Assembly (NCBI GenBank): GCA_011800155.1 | Contig: CM022373.1 | Location: forward strand, 1,984,001 to 2,048,000 | Reading direction: 5' to 3' | Length of the DNA: 64,000 bases | Source of the DNA: Flammulina velutipes | Taxonomy: Eukaryota; Basidiomycota; Agaricomycetes; Agaricales; Physalacriaceae | Shown: piece by piece, positions 1-11,172 of the stretch | Layout of the letters: each line of letters begins with the position of its first letter | Position numbering within the stretch: position 1 is the stretch's first letter | The notes under the pieces: model-generated | Seen by the model: the letters and a program-made list of their open reading frames with translations, nothing else | What the model was told of the DNA's origin: nothing | Databases searched by the model: none | Made by a program: the position numbers and the translations under genes

Positions 1-2
1 GC

Positions 3-1998
3 TCCGTTCTAGCATCGCCCTTTGTGATTCAGTGCGCCACCGTATTTTGCGATGTCAAGACCGCCGTCGCGTCCGATCCTACTCTCGTGGCTCTCGTGTG
101 GCTCTTACGCACCCTCAAGATGATCGCCTTTGCCTCTCTCGCCCTTGGTGCCAGCCAGATTCCTACGGTCTGTGCTTGTCTCTGGGATATTCTCTCCGAT
201 TTCGACATGGTGGTCGTGTTCAGCATCGCCCGTACCGTCCGACTTTTAGGGCGCGTCGTGTACGATTTGGACGGGGTCGTCGTGGATTGTATCGTTACTG
301 TCGCCAGTTGGTTTCCTAGGGGTCACTGGACAGTCTGTGACTATATCGTTCCGATGGCCAACGACATTGGTGCCAGTCTGTTGGCAAGGTGCGAATGGGT
401 AGACCGTGTTCTTGTGAGTATCGAGGTGTGGTATGCTAATCTTTCAGTGCACCCGATTTTCCCGGCATTTTGGTCCCTTCTCAGCAACGTGGAAGTGGTT
501 GTGTTCTCTCATCTCTGTCTTGCGGCCTGTTGGTTGAGTGCGGGTGGCATCAGTCTCTGGCGTTGCTGGTATGCTATGGAGAACAAGACGGATATCATTA
601 TGTCTCGGTTATCGGTTCAGGTGCGTCTCGCTCAGTCTCATCTCAAGTGTTCGATCCATGTCTACGTGGCTTGTGTTGGTTCCCTCGTTTTGTGTACTCA
701 GCAGACTAGCGAAAGAGAGGCTGCGCTCTCTCGGCTTACCCTTTCTCCCTCTCTTCAGAGTATTCTAGATCTTCTCCCGACAATAAATTCTCAAGAATCA
801 CTCTCGACTGAGGATGAAGATATCTCTGACGACGAATCCTCGTGTTCATCGCCTTCACCGTCGTATCAATCCCTTCTTTTGTCTCCAGGTTCCCAGGAAT
901 TATCTTTAAGCAGAGACGACGAATCCTTCCTTTCATCACCTTCCTCATCCCTCCCTTTCCTCCAGTCATCCTCCGTTGCCAATTCTCAGGATTCCGTTGA
1001 ACACGAAGACGCTTCTGCACTTCCATCGGCAGCGGACCAGTCCCTCCTGTCGAGCACAGACTCCGAGCTATTGGAGAATTCCAGCGACGATAGCTATCTC
1101 CCTTCATCACCTTCGCCCACGTTCAACTTTTCTCCCTCGTCGTCATCTTCGCCATGGAGCCAATCCCATCTTTCCAGCGACGACAAATCCTTTGCTTCAT
1201 CACCTCCTTCCTCCCCTCAATTGCCTTCTTCCTGCCTTTTTTCGGCCGCAGAGACAATTGACGACGACGATTTCTTTGCTTCACTGCCACCGTTATCAGA
1301 CGAGTTCTTCAGGTGTGCACTCTCCCACTTTGTCTTCTCCATTGTACCAATCCCTTGTTTCCAGCGACAACGACGATTCTGACGATGACCGCGACTTTAT
1401 TGCATCAATCCTTTCGCCGTCGAATGAGTCCCTTCTTTCGACTTCGGAGTCTCTTCGATCACTTTCGAGCGAGGCGGACGACGATGATTCTTTCGACGCA
1501 CTTCCCTCTCATGGCGCCTTCCCTCTTTCGCCTTCTAAAGCGCCATCTCCGCCACAAAGATCGACTCAACCGGACGACGAACTCTCGAGCCAAGAAGACG
1601 AGGATGTTGAACTCGCTAAACATTTACCCATGCGCATGGATAATTGGTTAGCGAGCTCAACATTACCTTTACTTCTCGACTCGGAGTGCGAACTATCTAC
1701 GGAGACTGTCGAAGAGGAAGTTAAAGAGCCGAATATGGACGAGGACGACATCTTTCTCTCTATGATGAGAGTTGTATTCGACATGCGAATCATTCCCTCC
1801 GCCGAGGATCTCCTTGACCCGGATTACCGCCCACTCCCAACACCATCTTTGTCTTCGATTACAGCTTCAGTTAAGCGAGGGATGAGGCGCAATAGGAATA
1901 CTCTTGATACCAGCGTCGTCTCTCCATCTGGACGACTCGTCAGACGGGCACGCAAACCCACTACGGGGTCGCCCCGCAATCCACTGTGGCGCTGTTGA
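3..1998 (+). CDS. Serine/acidic-rich protein of unknown function, 5' end uncertain
   Basis: The frame is open from the left window edge, so the gene may start outside; the first in-frame ATG is at 120. Exon 1 runs to 1312 and exon 2 spans 1365-1998. The 52-nt GT-AG intron 1313-1364 joins the two frames exactly. The first ~250 residues are hydrophobic and rich in Val, Leu, Cys and Trp, with possible membrane segments. The remaining ~400 residues are low-complexity Ser/Asp/Glu with recurring units such as SLLSPxSQE and DDESFxSSPS. The C-terminus turns basic (RRNR, RRARK). No known domain is recognised. The split between a hydrophobic and an acidic half could also mean the first part is misjoined or non-coding. 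Confidence 0.45.
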
Positions 1999-3315
1999 TG
2001 TGGGGGATGGAGTTACTCTTATTTTTGGGTTTGGGGTTCGGGACAGCGTCTTGTAGTATTGTACACATCGTCAATCTCCGTATTTGCATTGTATAGAACT
2101 TAGAAGAACAGATTTACTTTTCACGCTCATATTCGTGCGATTCTCGGAATATCGGACCGGACTTGCCATATGTTGATTTTTTCAGCTTGATGAACGTCGA
2201 TGAACGACAACCATGGTGAGTTTGCATTCCATTTTACATCCCTCTGACGATTCCTTGCCGCCCCAGTCGTAGCATAATGTGCTTTGACGACTGGCACAGC
2301 ACATCCAAACTCATTTTTAGTGCACCTCTGATCCTTCCCTGTTCCTCGCTCTCTTTGAAAACTTGTCTGACTCTTCCTTTAGGTCGCTCGTTCTCGCTCA
2401 AATTACTCTATGTGGGTGGCATGTACTCCTCTCTTGCACGAGGTAACCTATCCACGATATTCGCAGCTCTGCGACGGGGATATACCAACATAACAGCCAG
2501 CCAATCGATTCTTTCCTCTTTGTCGATTCTTTCCCAACACCTTTGCTCATTACTCTCACAGCTATCTTCTATATTCGCCGTGTACTCCGTGTCATCCCCT
2601 TCCGTGCAAATTCAAAAGATTTCTCAAAACATTGGTCGAGACTGCATCTTCGCTCTTTCAGACGGGCCCGCCGACATCTCAACTGGCTCCAACTGTAACA
2701 TGCCCTGAAATCATTTCAACGTTTTTTTCTCTGCCAAATCCGTGGACGCTTGACCCGAGTCTACAACATTGTTCATCAACCTCATTCTCGGACCAAAGCG
2801 AGACTTCATGTTCTAGGCCTACATGCAAAGCTCATCGTTGAACCTGCATTGAGGCTACACCCGTCAACCGTCCGACTGTTATTCAGCAACCTGAACCCCT
2901 TGGCATTGTTACTCCCGGTGAGAAATTTATCATTATATTCGTGCCAGCGCAGTACCTTGACCTCAGTAGGATTGAAATCAGGACAGCAGCAGCATGGCTC
3001 AATAAGGTCCATCATAACAGACTGTTCGAAGGTCTTGAGAAGATGGTAAATCTCATTCAATCTGGCGGCCCGAATGATGGACTACACCCATCTACATGCT
3101 CAAAACCTCGTGTCGCGGACTAACTTGTGATCTCCGTCTCACTAGTCATTCAAAAATCCGCAAGCACCATCATTTTCTTGCGCGACGAGACGTGACATCG
3201 AAGACTTGCCAACTTGGCTCTACTACAATCACCATCAGTGTATACTGTTCAATTGTCCGCTTCTCGCGGGAAGTATAACTACTGTTGATTCACTCAACTG
3301 CCATTCATCGCCCTA
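1999..3315. other. Gene-poor stretch containing an eroded repeat copy
   Basis: No convincing gene is seen. The short plus-strand open frames at 2277-3278 are not continuous and have no recognisable domains. About 2135-2620 aligns with the dispersed repeat at 32443-33357. The rest (2620-3315) serves as upstream sequence of the GMC oxidoreductase and shows nothing else I can support. Confidence 0.5.
2135..2620. repeat. Degenerate third copy (C) of the dispersed repeat
   Basis: This stretch follows copy B (32443-33357) in the same orientation. It starts with a diverged version of the terminal segment (GTGCGATTCTCGG against GTGCGCCACAATC). It keeps a well-conserved core around 2245-2340, in which GATTCCTTGCCGCCCCAG and AGTGCACCTCTGATCCTTC are shared. 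Similarity then fades towards 2620. The Pol III-like boxes of the other copies are not recognisable here. It is an old, eroded insertion. Confidence 0.7.
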
Positions 3316-5637
3316 ATGGTTCTCCTACGTTGTCTCTGGCTGATTGCCCCTGCTTGGGCGGCACTTTACACGTCTCCGAACGACTTACCCGACACGACAT
3401 TTGACTATGTTGTTATCGGTGGTATGTGTCTCAGCCTGCGAACCGAGATCCATTGCCTAACATACATTTGCAGCTGGAACCGCTGGAAGCGTAGTAGCCA
3501 ATAGGCTTACTGAAGACAGCAATGTTACTGTTCTTGTTCTGGAAGCAGGTGTTTCGTGAGCTATTTACGCTAATCGTCGAGACCAGTGCATCTTAATGAC
3601 CTTCGTGTAGGAACGAAAATGTTACCGCTTCAATCATCCCGCTCCTTGGACCTTCTCTTGTTCCCAATACTCTATTTGATTATAATTATACGACGGTCCC
3701 AATCGATGGATATCTTGGGCGGACTCTCCCGTATGCTAGAGGACGTATGCTGGGCGGAAGTAGCTCGGTTAGTGAGTATTGCTTCTCACTAGTTCATTTT
3801 CGGGTTGTATCTAATGAGTCCGCAGATTATATGGTATACACCCGAGGCTCCAAAGACGATTTCGATCGCTATGCACGTTACTCTGGCGATGATGGCTGGT
3901 CTTGGGACAGTATGCAGAAGTTCTTTGAACGTGTGAGCCCTTCCTTCTCGCCATTATTATACTTGAGCTGATGGACTTCGATTAGCACGAAACGTTCTCG
4001 GTCCCCACAGACATACCGGATTCATTCTCCCCGAACGCGCATGGCTCGGAAGGCATCCTTGCAGTCAGCCTGCCAGCCACTGGCACCGTCTTGGACCAAC
4101 GCGTATTGGACACCACGGAAGAACTGAGCGAAGAATTCCCCTTTAACGAGGATCCCAATGACGGAAGTGTCCTTGGCATCGGTCAGTTCTCAATCCTTTT
4201 TAATATACAACTTCTCATTCTATAAATCGATAGCTTGGTCCCAAGCTACTATCGACAGCGATAACAAACGCAGCAGTGCTGCTACCGCGTACCTCGGACC
4301 TTCTTACATCTCTCGGCCTAATCTTCATGTTCTAATTGGTGCAACGGCTTCCAGGCTTGTGCAAACTGGTACCGTGAACGATCTTCCGTCCTTTCACCAG
4401 GTCGAGTTCCAAACAGAAGCGGGAAGCGATCCTATCAGTGTGACCGCTGAGAGGGAAATCGTACTATCCGGAGGATCCATTGGGACGCCCATGTTGCTGA
4501 TGCTTTCTGGAATTGGCGACGAGGACGAGCTAGAGGATTTGGGCATTGACGTTGTCGTCAACAATCCATCTGTGGGAAAGAACCTGACGGATCACCCATT
4601 GCTGGCGTCCGTCTACTCTGTCAACGGCGACGATAGTTTTGACAAAGTCTTCCGCGGGGACAACCTTCAGCAGGCTCTAGGACAGTGGACCCAAAATGGA
4701 ACCGGCCCTCTAGCGGACGGGGTATGCAACCATTTAGCATTCCTGCGGCTTCCCTCCAACTCCAGTATCTTCGAAGATATGGATGACCCGGCTGCAGGTC
4801 CGAACGCCGCTCATATCGAGTTCATTGTCTCCGTAGGTCCTATCGAAGAGTTATCCCAACATTCGCTAATTCTCTATGTTCACAGAACTTGTGGGTACAA
4901 CCTGGCATTCCAACACCGGAGACAGGCAGTTTCATGACACTGACCACGACTGTGATCTCGCCTACATCGCGTATGTGCATCAAATCTCTGCATGTCTGTT
5001 TGCTTTCCTGACGATGATGGGCTTGCAGGTGGATGGATGAGACTGAATGACACCAACCCCTTTGGGAAGCCTCTCATTAACCCCAACTATCTGAGCACCG
5101 ATTGGGATGTCTTCGCCTTACGGGAATCAGTCAAGACCATCCAGCGCTTTGTCGGTGCCTCAGCCTGGAACGACTATGTCATTGCGCCGTTTGGCCAATT
5201 CGCCGATGCAACGGACGACGAAGGGATCGAAACGTACATGCGCAACAACTCTGCAACGTTTTTCCATCCAGTCTCGAGTGCGATGATGTCGCCCAGAGGC
5301 GCGAGTTGGGGTGTGGTTGATCCGGATTTGAGGGTGAAAGGGGTGGAAGGTTTGAGGATTGTTGATGGGTCTGTTCTGGTAAGTTCAACGTTCGCTTATG
5401 TTCGTGTGGGGACTTATGCTAACGTAAACAAAACAGCCATACCTCCCTAATGCACATACCCAAGGCCCGATCTACCTCTTTGCTGAGCGTGGTGCCGATC
5501 TCATCAAAGCCGGTGCCAGTGGCGAAGGGGTGTCAGTATCCAATGACGGAGATGAAGAGGACGCGGCCATGAGTCTACCTCTTTCGTCGTTCTCGCTCTT
5601 ATTTACTGTTCTTGGGATTGTGTTCGGGTTGTGTTGA
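3316..5637 (+). CDS. Secreted GMC oxidoreductase (aryl-alcohol oxidase-like)
   Basis: FAD-dependent glucose-methanol-choline family oxidoreductase, probably secreted and oxidising an alcohol or sugar with release of H2O2. Nine exons read in one frame: 3316-3421, 3474-3555, 3611-3771, 3826-3932, 3986-4181, 4234-4832, 4886-4970, 5029-5378, 5437-5637. An N-terminal signal peptide (MVLLRCLWLIAPAWA) precedes the ADP-binding motif VVIGAGTAGSVVANRL. The GMC signature GRMLGGSSSVNYMVYTRG follows. The catalytic region has FFHPVSSAMM and PNAHTQGPIYL, so both active-site histidines of the aryl-alcohol oxidase type are present. The C-terminus ends in a Ser/Asp linker and a hydrophobic tail (SSFSLLFTVLGIVFGLC), which resembles a GPI-anchor signal. 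The substrate cannot be told from sequence. Confidence 0.93.
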
Positions 5638-5768
5638 CGGGACTTTTTGTTGGACTTTGCTTGTTCACGGCTTCATTCAAAGTTCGCGTTATTTTCCATA
5701 TGTTAACATCAGTTTTAATGCAACGGGGTTCATAAGGAACACCCTTTGAGCTATATAGACGTCGACAA

Positions 5769-7115
5769 TCAGCCAACCGATGGCCAGGGTATACTGCTCG
5801 ATATCAACTCGTCCACTCCAAGGGTGCGCGCCAATGCTGCCAAAGGCGAGACAGGAAGCGTGGCAGATAGTGGACGTCCAGCGTCCGTAATGACCGAAGT
5901 GAGAAGCGGTGTGGTATACACGAGCCATGTCGCCACCCACGCCCACCCTAGCCATCTCTTTTGGCTTATACCTAGTTTTCCTCCCAGCGCGATCACGGCG
6001 TCTTCGAATATTATGGCGAATGCCTGAATCTGGAAGAAGATAACGGAACGTCCTGGTTGTATATCGATCATTCTGTCGGCAAGCCCGTGCACCCAGCCCG
6101 AAACGAAGAAGCCAACGATCAATTGGGTGTAGGAGGAGAGGTTTGTGCCAGATTGGAAGTCAAAGCCTCGCGAAACCGACTTCCCGATGGATGTGACAAA
6201 CTACACGTTAGGTATATGAGTAGCTGGGGGCACAGCTGATGGTCAAAGGACGTACACGACGAAGGATCTGGTGCCAGACGCGTCTGGAGTGTGTACATGA
6301 GCATTTGATGAACACTCATTCATTCATCAAGGCTTACCCCCACATCCGACGGAGTGTGTACGCGTCGTGGAACTTTCCAAACATCGGAGGCCATGACTGG
6401 GGATCCCAGAGGCCAAGCGCCACTGCAATTGCGGCCACCAAATTATACGGCAGTTGCAGGCCAGCGTATAGATTTGCCCACCAAGCGAGAACGTTCAGGA
6501 TTTGAAATGGCAGCCCTTGAGAGGTGATGGGTAAAGATTGTGATGCATGAGAGGAAAAGATTGGGTTTGACGTGATGTACAGTCCGGCGAGGTCGACGAT
6601 GACGGCGTACTTCACTACTTGGAGGAGCGAGTGAAAGACGAACGACGAACGCGAACGGAGTGGCGCAACTGGTATATGGGGAGCCTTTCAAAATTCTATT
6701 CAGCGCTATTGAATCATTCCTGGTGCGAGAACGTCATTACCTGATTATTCCAGCCGACGCCACGAATTGATACTCTCGCACTCAAGACCCATAGGAATTG
6801 TTCCCCAAAAGGCAGATCCCTTGCGGGCTTTTTGTCGTGAGAATGTTTGGTCCCATCGTTGAGCACATCAGTTAGGAACAGGAAATGTAGTGCGGTGAAG
6901 ATGGAGACGGCATAGACCCCGCTACCGACGCCATAATCCTGAAAGGTGTCACCCACCGTCAGGGAAGTTATTGCCTTCCATCCGACGAATACTTGGGAGA
7001 GAAAAACGAGCAAGCGCGCGAATAGTGGTAGTTGAAGGGCGACAGCCAGAGGAGTGAGGAGCTCGATGTAAAGAACGGACGACGCAAGCGCGACGGGATC
7101 ATTGACGCGAACCAT
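5769..7115 (-). CDS. Wax-synthase-domain membrane O-acyltransferase
   Basis: Polytopic membrane acyltransferase of the fungal wax-synthase/MBOAT-like type, which transfers acyl groups to alcohols or terpenoids. Four exons on the minus strand: 7115-6741, 6684-6338, 6283-6256, 6200-5769, giving about 393 aa. Several hydrophobic segments flank the motif TLRRMWGRVWHQILRR, the W-H-Q-x-x-R signature of the family, which is assembled across the 28-nt exon 3. A second family motif, FFVSGWVHGLAD, carries the likely catalytic histidine. The gene is convergent with the GMC oxidoreductase, with only 131 bp between stop codons. The acyl acceptor is unknown. Basidiomycete relatives occur both in terpenoid clusters and as lone genes, and no clustered biosynthetic core enzyme is seen here. 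Confidence 0.88.
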
Positions 7116-7640
7116 CGGGAGATATAAGGATGTGGTGTAGAGCGGTCGAGAAGATAGTCATGTTAGAGTCCAGTGGAACTTAAGAGCAATCGTTATAATC
7201 AGGGTTATTCGGTCCGAGTCGGAGACTATCCGTGAAGATTGACATCGACTGTGTTAGGTCACAGCGCTATTGACATCAGGGCTTATTGAAATTGAGGCGA
7301 ATGCTGGTGATAGTAGAAATAGAGTGCTGTCAAAACGCCACAGAAAAGGCGTTTGGTGGTGAGAGGAAAGGAAAGAGTTCTTCGCGAACTTGTTCCGGGA
7401 CACCCGGCCCGCGACTATAGTCCCACGCACTTAGGCGCCACTGTCGTAGAGAAAGGTCAATTGCTCGCGGATACTTTACCCTGGAAGAATTCGAGATGTA
7501 CATCAGATGGAACTCAGGCGCGCATGCATACTGGATTTGGCGCCCCATATATAACGGAATGTATGTATCCACAGTGCGTTCATACGCACCTTCACTACAT
7601 AACTTACAAGGACGATTGAGTTCCAATAGCGTAGGACATT
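7116..7640. other. Divergent intergenic region
   Basis: This is the shared upstream region of the minus-strand acyltransferase and the plus-strand DUF6534 gene. Small open frames exist on both strands (7330-7626 minus, 7353-7619 plus) but show no family features. A TATATA stretch near 7548-7555 lies about 90 bp upstream of the DUF6534 start and is a plausible core promoter element. Confidence 0.4.
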
Positions 7641-9353
7641 ATGAGCGCCCTTCCAGCCATGGACCTCACTGTTGGGGCCATTGTGAGTGTTGCCTGCTGC
7701 TTTGGCCTGATGACTAACTCGTTCTTAGGTCGTCAGCTCGTTCTTTTCGGTACGAAAAAAAAATCCAAGAACCTAAGAAAATCTGACACTTTATGCAGTT
7801 TCTCACTATGGGAATAGTGTGTGTCACTGGTGCTCAATACTTCGCCAACTACAAAAAAGATGCTCTACCATTCAAGCTTTTGGTAGCCATCAACCTGGCT
7901 ATGTGCATCGTTGGAACTGTCGTTGACGGGTACGTGTCATAGCTCGCCTATCAGCCCCTTGACAGGACCACCATCTATCCAGCATTTGGTGCTATGACTG
8001 GACAGTTGCTGGTTACGGCAGTGAGTTTTAGTGCTATCCGATGGACAATTAAATTTCATCTCATGACAGACCCTGCCGTAATGGCAATACTTCCATTGTA
8101 AGTCGAATATGGACCTCTTGATGGCGTGCCACACTAAACATTCTTCAGGTCAGCGATCATCGAGATATTCCTCGTGTATGTTTTGTCCCATAATCTATGC
8201 CTTCACGAAGATCTCCTCGTTCATAGTTTCCCAGTGGTACCACATGTCTCCTCGTCCAGACTTTCTACGCTTGGCGCATCTGGACCATCAGTATGAAGCG
8301 CAATATCATCCTACCAGGCTTCATAATTGTGATGTCCTTGACCCAGTGGAGTAAGATTCACCGTGTTTTTTGTGTCTCTGGAGATAGCTGAAGATTATCG
8401 CAGTTGTAATCCTCTGGGTGGTGTCATATTGGTCGCAACATCGGCTGATGACTGAACTTGGTGGCGTAGTGTGCGTCCTTTTCTATCTTGAACTGTGGGT
8501 TATCCTGATCTGGATACCTCTAGTCCCGTCGGTGAGTCCAGGTGGATATGTAGACATTTATCATGCTAAGGGCCAATTCAGCGTTCATATGGCTTGGTAC
8601 GTCGATGTAAGTGGAGACGACGTACTTTGAACTGGACATACTTTGATATCTCTAAAGCGCGGCAGACGTGTGTATCACCGCATCAATGGTTTGGTACCTA
8701 CGACTGAAGTCGAATGTTTCTGGCGGGTTTTCGAGCGTGTACGTACGCATCTCTGTCGGTTCGATTAGATGGCTTAACATTTTGTTTGGCAGAACTCTGG
8801 GAGGGATCGTGTCACGTACAATTCAAGCAAATGTGCTTTCGCTTATTAGCCAAGTTATGACCTTCGTCCTATACAAGGCTAATCTGGGCTTGTGGTTTTG
8901 TGAGTCGAAGTCTATAATAATCAGGATGAAGGATAACTTACAGACCTCTAGTCTTGATCGACTTCACAATCGTCAAAGTTTACACGTTCTCTTTGTTATG
9001 GTCCCGTGAGTATTATCTTCATCTGGTCTACCTTAGCCTCTCCTCACGCCACCCTCGACTAGTCAATTCTCGTAGGAACTCCCGAGCTACCGACAACTCC
9101 CCTTCGTACGTGAGCAGCGGTAGCATCGCACTCGAGCCTGTGTCTAGAGGAACGAGGCAGAATACTACCAAATCAAATGTCATGGCGGTTCACGTACAGT
9201 ATGTTTTATCTTCCTCTGCGTTACTCTAAGCAGCATTGACACTCAATTAGACGTGATGTTGACTTTGACAACAACACGGACTTGTGGACGACCTCGAAGT
9301 CCGATTACAAAGGGTCATCGGGCGGTGATGCGCAGAACGCTGCAGCTGTTTGA
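7641..9353 (+). CDS. DUF6534 multi-pass membrane protein
   Basis: Member of the DUF6534 family, a 6-7 TM protein family greatly expanded in mushrooms; its function is unknown. The start MSALPAMDLTVGAI (7641-7682) is followed by a 21-nt micro-exon at 7729-7749 (VVSSFFS) and then by FLTMGIVCVTGAQYFANYKK (7799-7929). Further exons encode LLVQTFYAWRIWTISMKRNI, the family's central W-rich helix, and LWFLLVLIDFTIVKVYTFSL. The hallmark LNSRR follows the last helix and leads into a Ser/Thr-rich cytoplasmic tail. About ten exons are needed and not every junction was resolved, so the exact protein is uncertain even though the family call is firm. Confidence 0.8.
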
Positions 9354-9700
9354 ATCTGGATGCGGTAAAAGGTCTCCAGAGCGTTTGAAGTCGTTTGACG
9401 CGGGTCACTGACTATCAGTGAGAAAATATCCGAATTGTACTGCAACGCTTGTACATAGAGACGGAGGTACCTCCAGCAATGTCATGACATTCTTTTGTTA
9501 AGAGCGTCATTGCTGAAATAGCCTCGAAATCGTTCTGAACAAGGAAGATAAGGACACGTCCCGGACGACAGTGACTTTACGTACATGACAGAGAGAGCAG
9601 CTTACCAGATGGTCGATATTTGATTCGGGAGGGCAAGATAGGAAGATGTTGAAGAATGATATGCTATTATCTGGAGATGCTCAATAGGATATGTACTGTT
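9354..9700. other. Convergent intergenic spacer
   Basis: It separates the stop codons of the DUF6534 gene and mL44. No open frame or repeat stands out. It presumably holds both 3' untranslated regions. Confidence 0.4.
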
Positions 9701-10893
9701 TCAACCGGTGCTCTTTCCCGAGCTTGCATACTGAATTTCGGCGATGGTGAGGGGAGGAGGGACGTAGTGACCCTCTGGGCCTTCTCGATACACGTCGCCT
9801 GATTCGAGCGTAAATGTGGACGTTGGTAGTTGTACTGCTTGCGGTGGGGTACGAGTTAAGTACACTCGATGAAGAGCATCTTCGGCAGCCTGACCATAGT
9901 CTTAGAAGAGAGCGCAAGGAAGAGTAGACGACGTACCCGATACTCAGCCATTTTCAGGGAGCTACCAAAGCCCTCACCCAGCTGGTCCGCACCAGAAAAG
10001 ATACCGACGACGAAGACGGGGGAGGCTGAGTAGCGACCCGTTTCCCGAAGCAACCTGGGGAATATTGAGCAAGTCGTTGGGTTATGAACAATGAATTCGT
10101 ACCGAGATTGCGGCCTCTCGCGTCCGAACTTGTTTACCATCTCTAATAGCGCAAATTTGGGGTCTCGGAACTTAATCATGGCGCGGAGGTCGATTTCGCG
10201 ACTCAAAAAGTACGACTGGACGAATTGACGCGCTGATGGTAGAGACCGTTTCTGGTATATCAAGGCGGTCAGTGCCCTTGGTATTGTTGCCAGAGCGTCG
10301 GGGTGAAGGAGAGCTGGAGTGGTCGGAGTATTGGGCTGAAAGACGTTTGAGACTGGTATGCTCGGAAAAAGCTGAACATTACGCACCGTTCGTCGCCACC
10401 GTAGCAGAGGTGCTGCACCCATTTCCTGAGCGACGCTGGCACACGACATTGGCCCAACATGTGCAGTTACCGCTGCCTTGAGCACACGGGTCGGAAGATA
10501 CGGATATGTCGCCGTAACGTACTCGGTCGCGAATAGACCCAATAGTGAGTTTCCGACGGTCGAGAGCTGCGCATTCGAGACGGGCTTTGGCTCGTCCGGA
10601 AAATGGTGTTGGTGCAGAGAAATGAATGAAGAATGCGTGCAAGCTTGCTGTATCAAGGCAGTTGAATCCAGCACGGACGCCAGGCCAATTCTATGAGCGA
10701 ACGCTGAAAGCGCTGCCTGAGGAGGCGGCTGCGCTTCTGCCCATCCTTCGACTTCAAACGGCGCTCGCGGTAGCTTTGGCGTTCTGCGCGGTTTGATAGC
10801 CTCTTTCGGAGGGAATTTTGGGAGGTGGGCTGTCGAAACGGCTGGTAGTCGTGTCGCACTCCGTAGTTTGGAGACGAGACGTGTACTGCCCAT
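9701..10893 (-). CDS. MRPL3: Mitochondrial large-subunit ribosomal protein mL44 (MRPL3 type)
   Basis: Structural protein of the mitochondrial 54S subunit with a degenerate RNase III-like fold and a C-terminal dsRNA-binding domain. The N-terminus is basic and Ser/Thr-rich (MGSTRLVSKLRSATRLPAV), as expected for mitochondrial import. The RNase III-like part contains ACTHSSFI and the degenerate VGNSLLGLFATEYVTATYP. Exon 2 (9889-9701) is joined over a 47-nt intron at 9890-9936, giving KMAEYRAAEDALHRVYL, the end of the dsRNA-binding domain. A 51-nt in-frame GTGCGT...CAG segment near 10336-10388 is probably also an intron; removing it gives RWRRTPNTPTTPALLHPDAL. The gene is divergent from the F-BAR/RhoGAP gene, with 279 bp between starts. 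Confidence 0.88.
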
Positions 10894-11172
10894 TGGCGCG
10901 CGTTCGTCGTCGTCGTCGTCGGTGTCGGCGTTGTCGAACGCGTCGAGCTCGTCGAGCTAGGCGATGGTCAAAAAATTGGCCAGGAATGGGAGTGTCCGGC
11001 AGCTGCCGACGATTTCGCGGTATTATTCCCACGTGGTAATCCTCCTTCCAAACCTGTGCGGCAGTGCACAACCGACCACTCCTCTCTGTCTGTTCTTTTC
11101 TTTCCGCTACCACCACCATCGACGACGACGACCGTAACGATAATAACGACGAACACATAAACCATCGACAAA

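Noticed and set aside
414..447. GTGAGT...TTTCAG segment that looks like an intron in the first gene
   Set aside because: It is only 34 nt long and its removal would shift the frame that is otherwise open; too short for introns seen here.
736..1110. Minus-strand open frame
   Set aside because: Shadow of the serine-rich repeats on the plus strand; composition is explained by complementary TCN/GAN codons.
7330..7626. Minus-strand 98-codon frame with Cys residues
   Set aside because: No family features, and it sits in a divergent promoter region.
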